Assembly (NCBI GenBank): GCA_902725215.1
Contig: CACUVI010000025.1
Location: 106,326 to 170,325, forward strand
Direction of reading: 5' to 3'
Length of the DNA: 64,000 bases
Source of the DNA: Rhodospirillaceae bacterium LM-1
GTDB taxonomy: Bacteria > Pseudomonadota > Alphaproteobacteria > Rhodospirillales > WMHbin7
Under the pieces are notes generated by a model. That model searched no databases and was not told the DNA's origin. It worked only from the letters and a program-made list of their open reading frames with translations. A program made the translations under genes and the position numbers. How positions within the stretch are numbered: the stretch's first letter is position 1; each line of letters begins with the position of its first letter. Positions 30,353 to 38,952 of the stretch are shown in pieces.

Positions 30353-31363
30353 TCATGAAGGAATTGAAATTTCCTGGCGAATGGCGTCCGCTACTTCTTG
30401 GGCCAATATACCACTCATACAGAGATGTCCGTTTGGACAGTTGCCCAAAAGCCCGCAGGGTGAGCAATCGACCCGCTTGTGAATTATGCGATGAAAATCT
30501 TCATAGGCAAGAAGTCCGGGTTCACACAATCCGCCCCAAACGATGACGGCGTTTGTGTTGACTGCACGCGCGGCATGCATCATTCCTCCATCAGAACCTA
30601 GAAACAGTCTGGCTCTTGCGATGATCGCGGCGGCCGTTCTAAAATTTGTGCCTCTCAGATCGGCAACGCCAGCTAGAAGCGGGGAAGAGGAAAACCCAAT
30701 CTGAGCCACCCGAATATCCGGCAGCTGCAGCTGAAGAATGTCGAGCGTCTCCTGCCAACGTTCCATCGGCCATGCTCTAAGGGTACCGAAGTAGTCGGTC
30801 TTGGTACCTGGTTCGATCACGATAAAGCCGCCGACAGCTAACCCAGCCCCATCCAGCAGTCGGTCAGCGTGGCTCTCTTCCTCAGGTGAAAAATACAACT
30901 CGCCTTGCAAACCTCTCGGACGGACATGAAAATTGTTCAATATGATCTCGACCGCATGCGCGCCGCTGCGCCAGATCAGGCGATCCTTACGCTCCGTGGC
31001 GGCATAGCTGTGCGCCAGTAAGTCGATATTGACAAGGAGATGGTTATGCCTAGTCGAATGCAGTGCCGACAGCCAAAGCAAGAATCTCTCGAAAAGTGCC
31101 TTTAGGAAGGGCTGTGCGAGAAGGCGCTGGAATAACAGGTCGCCCCGTCTTTCGAGAGTGCCTTTAGGTCGTTGCTCGTTGAATATCAGTCTGTCATTTG
31201 ACAGAAAAACAGGATCCGAGGCAAAAGAGATCTCCCTGTTGTATAGATATCCCGACAGCAGGTCTGACAACTTTGGTTGCGACGTGACAAGGACAGGCTT
31301 TCCAAATTCCTCGTTCAATGCGCGAAACGCGGCAGTCCACATAATGTTTCCGCCAAGGCCCAC
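30353..31363 (-). CDS. GT9 (heptosyltransferase-like) glycosyltransferase, possibly with damaged 5' end
   Basis: The 336-residue protein begins GLGGNIMWTAAFRALN, which fits a GT9 N-terminal glycine loop but normally sits a few residues further in. FIVIEPGTKTDYFGTLRAWP near residue 180, LFLGSDGGMMHAARAV near 255 and VDCSPCGLLGNCPNGHLCM near 300 are GT9 features. Only GTG 31363 is available. An in-frame ATG at 31378 is separated from it by a TAG codon (31367-31369), so the original start may have been lost by a nonsense change. It is the first gene of the 31.4-14.4 kb unit and abuts a decayed insertion sequence. Confidence 0.7.
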   Translation of the reverse strand: MGLGGNIMWTAAFRALNEEFGKPVLVTSQPKLSDLLSGYLYNREISFASDPVFLSNDRLIFNEQRPKGTLERRGDLLFQRLLAQPFLKALFERFLLWLSALHSTRHNHLLVNIDLLAHSYAATERKDRLIWRSGAHAVEIILNNFHVRPRGLQGELYFSPEEESHADRLLDGAGLAVGGFIVIEPGTKTDYFGTLRAWPMERWQETLDILQLQLPDIRVAQIGFSSSPLLAGVADLRGTNFRTAAAIIARARLFLGSDGGMMHAARAVNTNAVIVWGGLCEPGLLAYEDFHRIIHKRVDCSPCGLLGNCPNGHLCMSGILAQEVADAIRQEISIPS

Positions 31364-31504
31364 GAACTATATTCCCATAAAGTTAGGACGGTCGCGTAAA
31401 CCGTAAGTCGGCCAATCGCCAAAGTTCAAGGCCGAAAATGAGTTAAGTGACTTCAGTAGGTTCTGCTTCGGTTTGTTGGGTCGAGCAACCTCCGAAGGCA
31501 CATC

Positions 31505-32045
31505 ATGTGGTCTGAAATCACTCGGCTGAAGCATGTGCGGATTGGGCGTCGTAATGCAAGCGACGTCACGGATAAGAAGTCAGCTCTGATCTTGCCGTTG
31601 CTGACAAAACCGAAGGTCCTGGCTGTTTTCGGCACCTCTTGTTGCGCGAGGTGGTGAACGCACTTCTTTACATGTCGCGGACCGACTGATAATGGCCTCT
31701 GCCCTCGAGGGGATTTTCGCGCCATATGACGGTTCCTGGTAATTTCTACGCATAGCGCCGCATGGGTTTAGCACAAGATCAATCACGAGCATTTGCTTCA
31801 CGTTCGTGAGGCGATGGGACGTGAGGCCAGTCCGTCTGCTGGCGTGATTGATAGTTAGTCTGGCAAGATTGAAAAAATCAGTTAACGGATCAACTAAATC
31901 GTCACTCGCTCTGACACGGCTTAGGGAATAGAAGTCCTGCGACGCCGCTTGGTGTGGTCGAGCGCTCTCGCATAACTGCTGATTGACACTGTCCTTCTGC
32001 TCACGCAGAGGCCTGCAACGGTCTGATCCGGCAACCAACATTCTG
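31505..32045 (+). pseudogene. Decayed IS5-family transposase (approximate ends)
   Basis: From ATG 31505 the plus frame reads MWSEITR, then NASDVTDKKSALILPLL, the N-terminus of IS5-family transposases (usually MWTxxTR... ASDLTDAEWALIxPLL). After a frameshift, REVVNALLYM (about 31648-31677), a FYA segment (about 31742), and REAMGREASPSAGVIDS followed by an in-frame TAG (near 31855) can be followed. The central catalytic portion is missing, and a C-terminal EVLRRRLVW piece with further stops lies near 31930. Several stops, frameshifts and an internal deletion make it nonfunctional. I could not define terminal inverted repeats. It separates the two long minus-strand gene sets. Confidence 0.75.
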
Positions 32046-32047
32046 AT

Positions 32048-32812
32048 TCAGACCCTAACATCTCGGACAAAGGTGACTTCCCGGTGCTGAACAGATGCCA
32101 GAAGACTCCGGAACCAATCTAGGCCGTTGACGACTACATCTCTATCATGAAACGCTATGATATCGCGTTCCCCGATAATGTTGATGCCGCTCTGGTGCCG
32201 CTCTTCGGTCCTGCAAGAGATAATGCGAAGGCCATTCTGGAATGCCGCGTCGACGGTTGTGGCGGAGAAAACGTTCCCGGGGGGCACAAATGTTGTGACC
32301 GGGATTCCGATCCATTGCTGAAGAATTTCCTGCGATCTGGCGACATGCTCTTGATGCAACGAATCGGGTAGCCAGTCCCAGAATTCGCGATGAAAGTTGC
32401 GGTTGCTAGAAAACAACCGCGGTCGGAAAGCATTTTTGTTAAGCACACAGTGCGTAAGTCCATGATTGGCAATCTCGATCAGTCCACTGTCAACGCCGCA
32501 TTTCAGAATTTCCGCCTGTTTAGGGAACCGTTCAGGAAAAGGTGTAAGACTCCCAGAATAGTCGACCCAGCAGGCAGTGACTGCGACGGTCAGCTTGGCA
32601 TGATGCTGCTCAAGCAACCTAAGAATCCCAAGCCATTCCGAGTCGCCGAGCTCTCGATAGGGTCCCCAACACTTAAGAGAGGGTAAATATTTCAGAAACA
32701 GCCAGTTCGCCGATAGCGTGAGTGGTCCCAGGCTCCACTTGCGGTTAGAATGAATATTATAGCGCTTGGTGCTGGCACCGACGTCATCCATTCGAAGTGC
32801 GATCCGATTCAT
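32048..32812 (-). CDS. Polysaccharide deacetylase-like (NodB-homology) protein
   Basis: The 254-residue protein starts MNRIALRMDDVG, with the Asp pair of NodB motif 1. It has EIANHGLTHCVL near residue 113 (HxxxH metal site, motif 2), TTFVPPGNVFSA near 172 (motif 3) and IIAFHDRDV near 218 (motif 5 His). Such enzymes are Zn-dependent and remove N- or O-acetyl groups from sugars. No signal peptide is visible, so it probably acts in the cytoplasm on a precursor or lipid-linked sugar. It is one base from the ABC exporter gene and last in the 59.9-32.0 kb set. Confidence 0.75.
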   Translation of the reverse strand: MNRIALRMDDVGASTKRYNIHSNRKWSLGPLTLSANWLFLKYLPSLKCWGPYRELGDSEWLGILRLLEQHHAKLTVAVTACWVDYSGSLTPFPERFPKQAEILKCGVDSGLIEIANHGLTHCVLNKNAFRPRLFSSNRNFHREFWDWLPDSLHQEHVARSQEILQQWIGIPVTTFVPPGNVFSATTVDAAFQNGLRIISCRTEERHQSGINIIGERDIIAFHDRDVVVNGLDWFRSLLASVQHREVTFVRDVRV

Positions 32813-32813
32813 T

Positions 32814-34676
32814 TCAGCGGTTCACGTCAATACTGACCAAGCCGCCCGTTTGATTGCAAAACAATCGGGCATAGGCGCCATTTAGCGCCAGAAGCTCATC
32901 ATGACTTCCTTGTTCGACGATTTTCCCGCCGGTTAGGACGACAATGCGATCGGCAAAGCGAATCGTCGATAGTCGGTGTGCGACGATTATCGCCGTTCTG
33001 TCCCTAAGGAAGCATTCAAGAGCCTGCTGAACCTTCTGCTCCGATTCGCCGTCTAAAGCGCTTGTCGCCTCGTCCAAGACAAGAAAGTCGGGATTTCTGA
33101 GGATTGCCCTAGCCAATGTCAGCCGTTGGCGCTGGCCGCCAGACAACCTAACGCCATGGTCGCCGATCATTGTGTCGTACCCCTGGGGAAGAGATGCGAT
33201 GAAGTCGTGGATGTAAGCCATCCTTGCTGCCTTCTCAACGTCGGCATCTGAACAACTTTCCTCATTAGAACCGTAGGCTATGTTGGCACGTATGGAATCG
33301 TTGAATAGGATGGGGTCTTGCGTCACAACCCCAAAATGTCGGCGATAGGAAGCCTGCCTGAATTCACGAATGTCAATGCCATCCAACCTAATTCTGCCGC
33401 TGAGGGGATCGAAGAAGCGAAGAAGTAAATTGATAATCGTCGATTTTCCAGATCCGCTTGTGCCGACTAAAGCGACAATTTCGCCGCGCTTAATTTCCAG
33501 GCACAGATTAGTAATGACCTGCTCTCTGTCGTCATAAGAAAATGAAACGTTTTCTATGCTCACGCTTTTCGTGAATGGTGGTGCGTCCTTGTGGCCCTCG
33601 GGCACGGAAGTACGCTCCTCGAAAATCTCGAAGACACGTGAAATGTAAGCGCTAGCAGTTTGTCCCAACGTGTAAAGATCAAAAATAAGCCGAGTGGGGC
33701 CTTGGGCCTTAAACATAATAACAAAGTATAAGAGAAGCGTTGCTGCGCTCATTTCATTCGCCGAGCTAAGCAAGGCGCCAAGCACAAGAACAATGATCAA
33801 TGCGAGAGACTGCACAAATGATTGGGTGCTGGCCAGGAAGCGCTTCAACCTTCCATAGCTTAGAGTATGTAGCATGTTGGCCGATATAGCGGAGGAGAAA
33901 CGCTTATATTCGAACTCTTCCGTGCCGAACGATTTGACTAAGGGGATGCCTGCGATAACTTCGTGCAGCCTGGAATCAGCATCGCTCTGCGCCTCGCTGG
34001 ATCTGATAATGGTGGTCTTTAGTTGCCTGGAGATAAATAATGTCGCGGCCGTGCTGAGAACAAATGTTGCGATGACCGATAGGGTCAACTTCAAGCTCGT
34101 TTGGAACAACAACGTCCAGAACAGTAGAGCCAAGGTGACGTTCTGGAAAATTCCGCTGCAAATGTCGTAAATGCTTGTGGCCAAACCATATGCGTCGCGG
34201 CCAACGCGCGAAATTAGATCGCCCGTCCGAAATCTCATGAAGAAGTCGAGAGACAGGTTGCTAATGTGGAAAAACAGGCTAGTCGTTAGCTTCTGAGAGA
34301 TGTAGCCGCGCATCTGCCAAGCCAATCGGCTGGAGGCATATTCCGCAATCTTTCCCAGAATGGTAATCAGAAGAAATGCGGCGCCGATAAGAACAAGAAA
34401 TGTAGTTGAACCAAACAAATTTCGAAGATCGCGTAGCAGAAAGCTAAAATAATTGTTCCAATCGGACAAATTAAAAGTCGTTGGCACCGCTGCGATATCA
34501 GGCGACAAAGATTGCTCAATGCCCGAACCCACAAGAATCGATTGCAGGATCAATGCAAAGACTGCCAACGAGGCTGCGTTCAGTGCCGTGTAGAGGAGAG
34601 AGAAAAGTACGGAACCCACTAGCAGAGGCCAAAAGGGTAGAATATATCTACTAATAAGAAGAGGTATGTGATTCAT
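32814..34676 (-). CDS. ABC transporter, fused permease-ATPase (MsbA/PglK-like flippase)
   Basis: The 620-residue half-transporter has six membrane helices in residues 1-320 and an ATPase domain with Walker A GTSGSGKSTI near 400, Q-loop VVTQDP near 445, signature LSGGQRQRL near 503, Walker B FLVLDEATSALD near 525 and H-loop IVAHRLST near 557. It resembles lipid A and lipid-linked oligosaccharide exporters. In this locus it likely flips the completed undecaprenyl-linked glycan, because no Wzx is visible. ATG 34676 overlaps the upstream stop as ATGA. Confidence 0.88.
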   Translation of the reverse strand: MNHIPLLISRYILPFWPLLVGSVLFSLLYTALNAASLAVFALILQSILVGSGIEQSLSPDIAAVPTTFNLSDWNNYFSFLLRDLRNLFGSTTFLVLIGAAFLLITILGKIAEYASSRLAWQMRGYISQKLTTSLFFHISNLSLDFFMRFRTGDLISRVGRDAYGLATSIYDICSGIFQNVTLALLFWTLLFQTSLKLTLSVIATFVLSTAATLFISRQLKTTIIRSSEAQSDADSRLHEVIAGIPLVKSFGTEEFEYKRFSSAISANMLHTLSYGRLKRFLASTQSFVQSLALIIVLVLGALLSSANEMSAATLLLYFVIMFKAQGPTRLIFDLYTLGQTASAYISRVFEIFEERTSVPEGHKDAPPFTKSVSIENVSFSYDDREQVITNLCLEIKRGEIVALVGTSGSGKSTIINLLLRFFDPLSGRIRLDGIDIREFRQASYRRHFGVVTQDPILFNDSIRANIAYGSNEESCSDADVEKAARMAYIHDFIASLPQGYDTMIGDHGVRLSGGQRQRLTLARAILRNPDFLVLDEATSALDGESEQKVQQALECFLRDRTAIIVAHRLSTIRFADRIVVLTGGKIVEQGSHDELLALNGAYARLFCNQTGGLVSIDVNR

Positions 34677-36094
34677 TTCCAATAACCTGCCAACTTTGCG
34701 GCGGCAAGTGAGTTGGGTATGTATTTCTTAAATTTCCGGTAAGAGTCGTACATCCGTTCAAGCGGGCGGAGAAAATATTGCAAATTGCGCAAACGTGAAA
34801 TCCTTCTCAATCGCTTCGCCATGTCATCTCGGAAGCGTGTGGAGTCAACAAGGTCGGCGGTTCGCTTCCAGCTAAGGCCGTCGTTCGTGCTACAGTATTT
34901 TCGAATGTAGTCATCATAGGTGTTAGTGTCATCAAACCTGTAAAGGCCACCGGACAGCACCTCTTTAAGTTCGCCAATAGAAACCTCAGTGCCGATATAT
35001 TCTGGCGAGCCGGTCGGGAAAAAGCGGTTTAGATATTGAACATATTTTGTGACACCCTCGCTAAGTTGCTTTGTCCGCAAAATCTTATCCTCAAGAACAC
35101 CAAAACAATTCAAAACTCGTCTGTTAGGTGGCGTGAACCGTTGTTCGGGAATGAAATCTGAAACGTGCTGCATCTCAGGATAATCGATATTTAGGAATTC
35201 TGGTAAGTCCACCATAATGCATGGTTTTCGCATTAAGGCGGCATCGACGGCGACTGCGGAGGCGAAGGAGATGACGACCTCGGCGTGACAAAGACAGTCA
35301 TACTTGTCTTCTGCAGCGCAAACGGCGACACTCGGAGCTAACTGAACCCAGGAGGGTGTATTGTCAGTGTCGAGGAAGTGTCCGATCTTATAGCCGCTGT
35401 ACTCTCTTGGATGAGGTCTGATCAAAAGCTGGAAATCGTCCAGAGAAGTCACGATGTCGCAGACCTGCCGATATCTCCGCTGATTATTAGGATTAAGGTA
35501 ACCTAAGCTCGGCGTGAAAAAGACGGCAATTTTCTTTTCAGAATGAAGGTGGTATTTGTCGCAGAATGTGTGCCGGTCGAGTTTTCTCTCGCTGACCACG
35601 GCATCGTCGTATTGGACACAGCCTGTAACGTGCATGATGTCAGGCGAAATGACAGTACCGTCGTTAATGCGGTTGAACTCGACAATGCGTTGAATCTCCC
35701 AGGCGCAGCGAACAGCAAGGATGTCTGGATCGTAGGTCCAAGGATCAAACCCGCCGGTGTCACGGTGCTGAACGATAATTCGGCCATGACGACGTGCGTA
35801 CCGCATCGCCGCCGTATACTCTTTGGGCGTGCCGATTAGAACGACATCGCACCATACGATCATATCTTCCAGTTCGCACCAACTTTGGAACAGCGAGATT
35901 CCACGATCCTCAAGTTGAGAAAGTAACGTGCTGTTGTTGGAAAATACCGTCCACAGAAAGCCTTGCCGCAACATCCCCTCGCCGGGGCCGACATGCCTGA
36001 CCTCGTGACCCAGCCTCTTCAGCTCGCCAGCCAAGCGGACATTCCGAAATTCATGACCGGCGTAGCGTTCGCCAGTGATGACAAGAACCCGCAT
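34673..36094 (-). CDS. GT-B-fold glycosyl/phosphotransferase-like protein of unknown specificity
   Basis: The 473-residue protein starts MRVLVITGERYAGHEFRNV, a Rossmann opening like GT-B enzymes. The C-terminal half has LLIRPHPREYSG near residue 235, AEVVISFASAVAVDAALMRKPCIMVD near 275-300, the arrangement seen in CDP-glycerol glycerophosphotransferase-like and UDP-GlcNAc 2-epimerase-like folds. A basic C-terminal tail (residues 430-473) may bind membrane. It sits between pseI and the exporter gene (ATGA), so a nonulosonate transferase role is attractive but unproven. Confidence 0.6.
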   Translation of the reverse strand: MRVLVITGERYAGHEFRNVRLAGELKRLGHEVRHVGPGEGMLRQGFLWTVFSNNSTLLSQLEDRGISLFQSWCELEDMIVWCDVVLIGTPKEYTAAMRYARRHGRIIVQHRDTGGFDPWTYDPDILAVRCAWEIQRIVEFNRINDGTVISPDIMHVTGCVQYDDAVVSERKLDRHTFCDKYHLHSEKKIAVFFTPSLGYLNPNNQRRYRQVCDIVTSLDDFQLLIRPHPREYSGYKIGHFLDTDNTPSWVQLAPSVAVCAAEDKYDCLCHAEVVISFASAVAVDAALMRKPCIMVDLPEFLNIDYPEMQHVSDFIPEQRFTPPNRRVLNCFGVLEDKILRTKQLSEGVTKYVQYLNRFFPTGSPEYIGTEVSIGELKEVLSGGLYRFDDTNTYDDYIRKYCSTNDGLSWKRTADLVDSTRFRDDMAKRLRRISRLRNLQYFLRPLERMYDSYRKFKKYIPNSLAAAKLAGYWK

Positions 36095-36136
36095 CAGCGT
36101 CCACTCGGAGCGCGATTTGCCCAGCGTGCAAATGGC

Positions 36137-37186
36137 TCAGGCAACAACGTGATCCCAGGATAAGGGCGTGCCGAAGGAGATATCGCAGCTCGCGGTGCGC
36201 CCAACGATCCGGTCAATTTCCTTGGGCGGCAGGCCCCGTGCCGGCCTGAGGGATTTGACATTATCGTGAGAAAAAGATTCACCAGCCAAGATGTTGCGAA
36301 CCACATATAAACTTGGGCGATAGGCACGACCCGGCGATTCTCCAGCCTTTTCGAAATCGATAACGCCAATCGCGGCGTCTGTCAGTTGCAGTTTGTCGCG
36401 GCGAGACCTAGCCAGATCGCACAAGTGGCGCAATTCGTAAGGTTCTAAGGAAAACGCACTGTCGACGCCGCCATCGGCACGGTCCAGCGTGAGGTGCTTT
36501 TCGATGACCGTTGCCCCAAGCAAGATAGCGGTTTGGGCGACTTGCGTCCCAAGGGAATGGTCCGAGAGCCCTACTCGAATGTCGGGAAACAATCTTGCCA
36601 ATTCACACATGGTCGCTAGGTTGGCATGCTCAATCGGCGTCGGGTAGGCGCTGACGCAATGAAGTAGCGTCAGATCTCGGCAACCCGACATGCGAGCGGA
36701 AGAAACTGCATCGTAGATCTCTTCAAGAGACGCCATGCCCGTGGACATGATGATTGGCTTGCCGGTTCCCGCAACATGTTTGACAAGAGGAATGTCCACC
36801 AGTTCAGATGAGGCAATTTTGTACAGCGGGGGATCAAACTGTTCGAGAAAGTCGACGGAAGTCTCGTCAAATGGGGTTGAAAACATAGTGATGCCAACCG
36901 TTTTTGCTTTATCGAAGAGCTGACCGTGCCATTCCCAGGGGGTATGCGCATCCTGATAGAGGTCGTATAGCTTCTTGCCTTTCCATAACGGCAAGTCGAC
37001 CATGAATTCTGGTGAGTCGTGGTCGATGGTTATGGTGTCGGCTGTGTATGTCTGAAGTTTAATCGCATCGGCACCACATTCGGCCGCCGTTTCAATAAGC
37101 CGTAACGCACGACCAAGGTCCTGATTATGGTTGCCGGACATTTCAGCAATGACGAATGCCCGATCAGGGAAATAAAAGTCGATCAT
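36137..37186 (-). CDS. pseI: Pseudaminic acid synthase (NeuB family), PseI
   Basis: PseI condenses phosphoenolpyruvate with 2,4-diacylamino-2,4,6-trideoxy-L-altrose to give pseudaminic acid. The 349-residue product has AEMSGNHNQ near residue 15, DAIKLQTYT near 40, FSTPFDETSVDFLE near 100, YKIASSEL near 120, VGLSDHSLG near 205 and IEKHLTLDR near 230. A C-terminal SAF-like domain (RPSLYVVRNILAGE ... DNVKSLRPARGL) completes the protein. The KSLRPARGLPP segment fits PseI better than sialic acid or legionaminic acid synthases. It lies downstream of the WbqC and formyltransferase genes in the same unit. Confidence 0.88.
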   Translation of the reverse strand: MIDFYFPDRAFVIAEMSGNHNQDLGRALRLIETAAECGADAIKLQTYTADTITIDHDSPEFMVDLPLWKGKKLYDLYQDAHTPWEWHGQLFDKAKTVGITMFSTPFDETSVDFLEQFDPPLYKIASSELVDIPLVKHVAGTGKPIIMSTGMASLEEIYDAVSSARMSGCRDLTLLHCVSAYPTPIEHANLATMCELARLFPDIRVGLSDHSLGTQVAQTAILLGATVIEKHLTLDRADGGVDSAFSLEPYELRHLCDLARSRRDKLQLTDAAIGVIDFEKAGESPGRAYRPSLYVVRNILAGESFSHDNVKSLRPARGLPPKEIDRIVGRTASCDISFGTPLSWDHVVA

Positions 37187-37211
37187 GTTTGCCTGTGTCG
37201 TTAGAAAACGC

Positions 37212-37997
37212 TTAATACGGTTTATCCGACGCTTGGCTTTGTTGTGACAGCCGCTCCATCCAGCTTAGTGGTCGACGGTTTCCCTGGCGGATGACATCCA
37301 GCGCAAGCGAAGGCCCGACCTGAAAGAGCAGATCGACAACAGATAAATGCGACACGAATTCCCGGCTTTGCCGCTGGGGGTAGGACGCGGGCACAAATTG
37401 CTGAAAGAAAACCTGGATATCGGCAAGGGGAAACACAGCATCCTCGTGCATATAGTCGAAAGCGCCGTTTGCGGCAATATAAGTGGTCGCCTCAATTTTC
37501 CGCAAAAGACTTGCGACGCGATCAGATCTCTTTCCCTGCGCTTGCATTTGTGAAGATTGGAGCTGGGTGGTCGCTATATCTAGGCAATGGGCAAGACGGT
37601 TGATCAGTGCAATATTAAGCGCGGCAAGCGTCTGGTAGTCATCGTTAATCCAACCAAGCAGCACGGGAGCAATTTCGTCGAAAAATGCGCATGATCTGTA
37701 GTTGGTCGTTAACAGCCCCTGAAACTTCTTGCGGAATCGCGCGTCAATGCAAGGCGAAACGGAATTTAGGGACAACTGCGAAATATCTCGATCACTGCTT
37801 GACGAGTGGGCAACAGGCACTGTTATCCAGCCAGGCGCTGTGCCCGAGACAAACAGACGATTGCGCTGCTGAAAGGACTGGCGGGAAAATTGAAAGTCGT
37901 CAAGATGCACAAAAACATCAACCTGATCGAGCAGCGCGAAATAGCCTTGCCAGGGCATAAAGGTCGGCTGCATCAATGCGGCAATGGGACGTTTCAT
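37212..37997 (-). CDS. WbqC-family protein
   Basis: The 261-residue protein has ALMQPTFMPWQGYFALLDQVDVF and LDDFQFSRQSFQQRNRL within residues 6-50. These are the conserved opening of the WbqC family found in many O-antigen and nonulosonate loci. GWITVPV near 62 and a conserved central NY/F region follow. The biochemical role of the family is not established; an N-acylation or sugar-modifying step has been suggested from context. It lies 25 bp upstream of pseI and 52 bp after the formyltransferase, supporting a shared modification step. The upstream in-frame extension lacks support, so ATG 37997 is called. Confidence 0.8.
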   Translation of the reverse strand: MKRPIAALMQPTFMPWQGYFALLDQVDVFVHLDDFQFSRQSFQQRNRLFVSGTAPGWITVPVAHSSSSDRDISQLSLNSVSPCIDARFRKKFQGLLTTNYRSCAFFDEIAPVLLGWINDDYQTLAALNIALINRLAHCLDIATTQLQSSQMQAQGKRSDRVASLLRKIEATTYIAANGAFDYMHEDAVFPLADIQVFFQQFVPASYPQRQSREFVSHLSVVDLLFQVGPSLALDVIRQGNRRPLSWMERLSQQSQASDKPY

Positions 37998-38049
37998 AAG
38001 TGGCGGGTGCTCATTGGCACAATTGTGGTATCGATTTGGGAGCCAGTGG

Positions 38050-38925
38050 TCAGAAGGCGCCGGAAATCTGCATGCCGGTTTTAAGTATAATGTCACTGGG
38101 CCAGTCAGGAAATAAAATGGCGTTCCGACCCGTTGCGACGACTATTCCGTCTTCGGCACAAAGAACGTAGCCCGGGTCCGCGCAGCCGCCGAAGGGGACC
38201 TCCTTGGCCTTAGCAACCTCGACAATTTTATCGCCGACCTTGACGCTACACCAGCCGCGCCACCCAAAGGCGCGAATGCGACGGGAAAGGGTCTGAGCCG
38301 ACAGTGAAAAGTCGACAGCAGCGTCTTCTCGTTTCCTTAATTGGTAAGTATCGCCTCCTGGCGATTGCAAATGCCTCTGCCAGCGGTTCGGCGTAAGCTG
38401 AAGCAGAGATTTGAGCTCCAACTCGAACGCTTCGTGGAATTTGTCGAAAATCGTCTGATAGTCATCGTGTTCAGGATCGATCAAAAAAGGAGTTTGCACA
38501 ATAATGTCGCCGCAATCAACGTCGTCGGCGATCCAGTGAATTGTAGCGCCGCCTTGTGATTCACCAGCGAGGATTTGCTCTTCTATAATGGTTCCTCCGC
38601 GATAAGCGGGCAATAAAGACGGATGAGCATTGATCGCGCCGTAGCGAGGGGCATGAAAGATCGATTTTGGGAGGATTTGGCCAAATGCTCCGACAACTAT
38701 CAAATCGATTCCTCCATCACCAGCAAGTAGCCTTGCCAGTTGTTCATTGTTGCGCAGGTTTCTCGCGTCAAACGTAGGAACGCCATTCTCGTCGCAGTAG
38801 CGCTTGGCTTGGCGAGTTAGCAGTCTCTGCGGCTCCAAACCTACAGCTACAAGCTCCCAACCCTCGGCTAAATGAATGGCGCGAAGACCCCTCCAAAGAT
38901 ATCCAAGATAAAGCGCGCGTGGCAT
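38050..38925 (-). CDS. N10-formyltetrahydrofolate-dependent sugar N-formyltransferase-like protein
   Basis: The 291-residue protein has LIVVGAFGQILPKSIF near residue 78 and INAHPSLLPAYRGG near 97-110, the Asn/His/HPSLLP catalytic region of formyl transferases (Fmt, ArnA, sugar formyltransferases). ADDVDCGDII near 134 supplies the catalytic Asp, and the C-terminal domain resembles Fmt. A true Fmt would usually lie with def; here it is surrounded by pseI, WbqC, radical SAM and pseG. It therefore most likely formylates an amino sugar, for instance replacing an acetyl group on the pseudaminic acid precursor. ATG 38925 is used; TTG 38928 is one codon earlier. Confidence 0.78.
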   Translation of the reverse strand: MPRALYLGYLWRGLRAIHLAEGWELVAVGLEPQRLLTRQAKRYCDENGVPTFDARNLRNNEQLARLLAGDGGIDLIVVGAFGQILPKSIFHAPRYGAINAHPSLLPAYRGGTIIEEQILAGESQGGATIHWIADDVDCGDIIVQTPFLIDPEHDDYQTIFDKFHEAFELELKSLLQLTPNRWQRHLQSPGGDTYQLRKREDAAVDFSLSAQTLSRRIRAFGWRGWCSVKVGDKIVEVAKAKEVPFGGCADPGYVLCAEDGIVVATGRNAILFPDWPSDIILKTGMQISGAF

Positions 38926-38952
38926 CAATTCTGAAGTGACGGCGGTTCCAGG

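Noticed and set aside
31453-32041. Two minus-strand open frames (about 90 and 153 codons) at 31453-31725 and 31580-32041
   Set aside because: They lie opposite the decayed transposase and have no recognisable motif; the plus-strand relic explains the DNA better.
38050-38925. Methionyl-tRNA formyltransferase (fmt) reading
   Set aside because: The gene context is entirely sugar synthesis and no def or other translation gene is adjacent, so a sugar formyltransferase is preferred, though fmt is not excluded.
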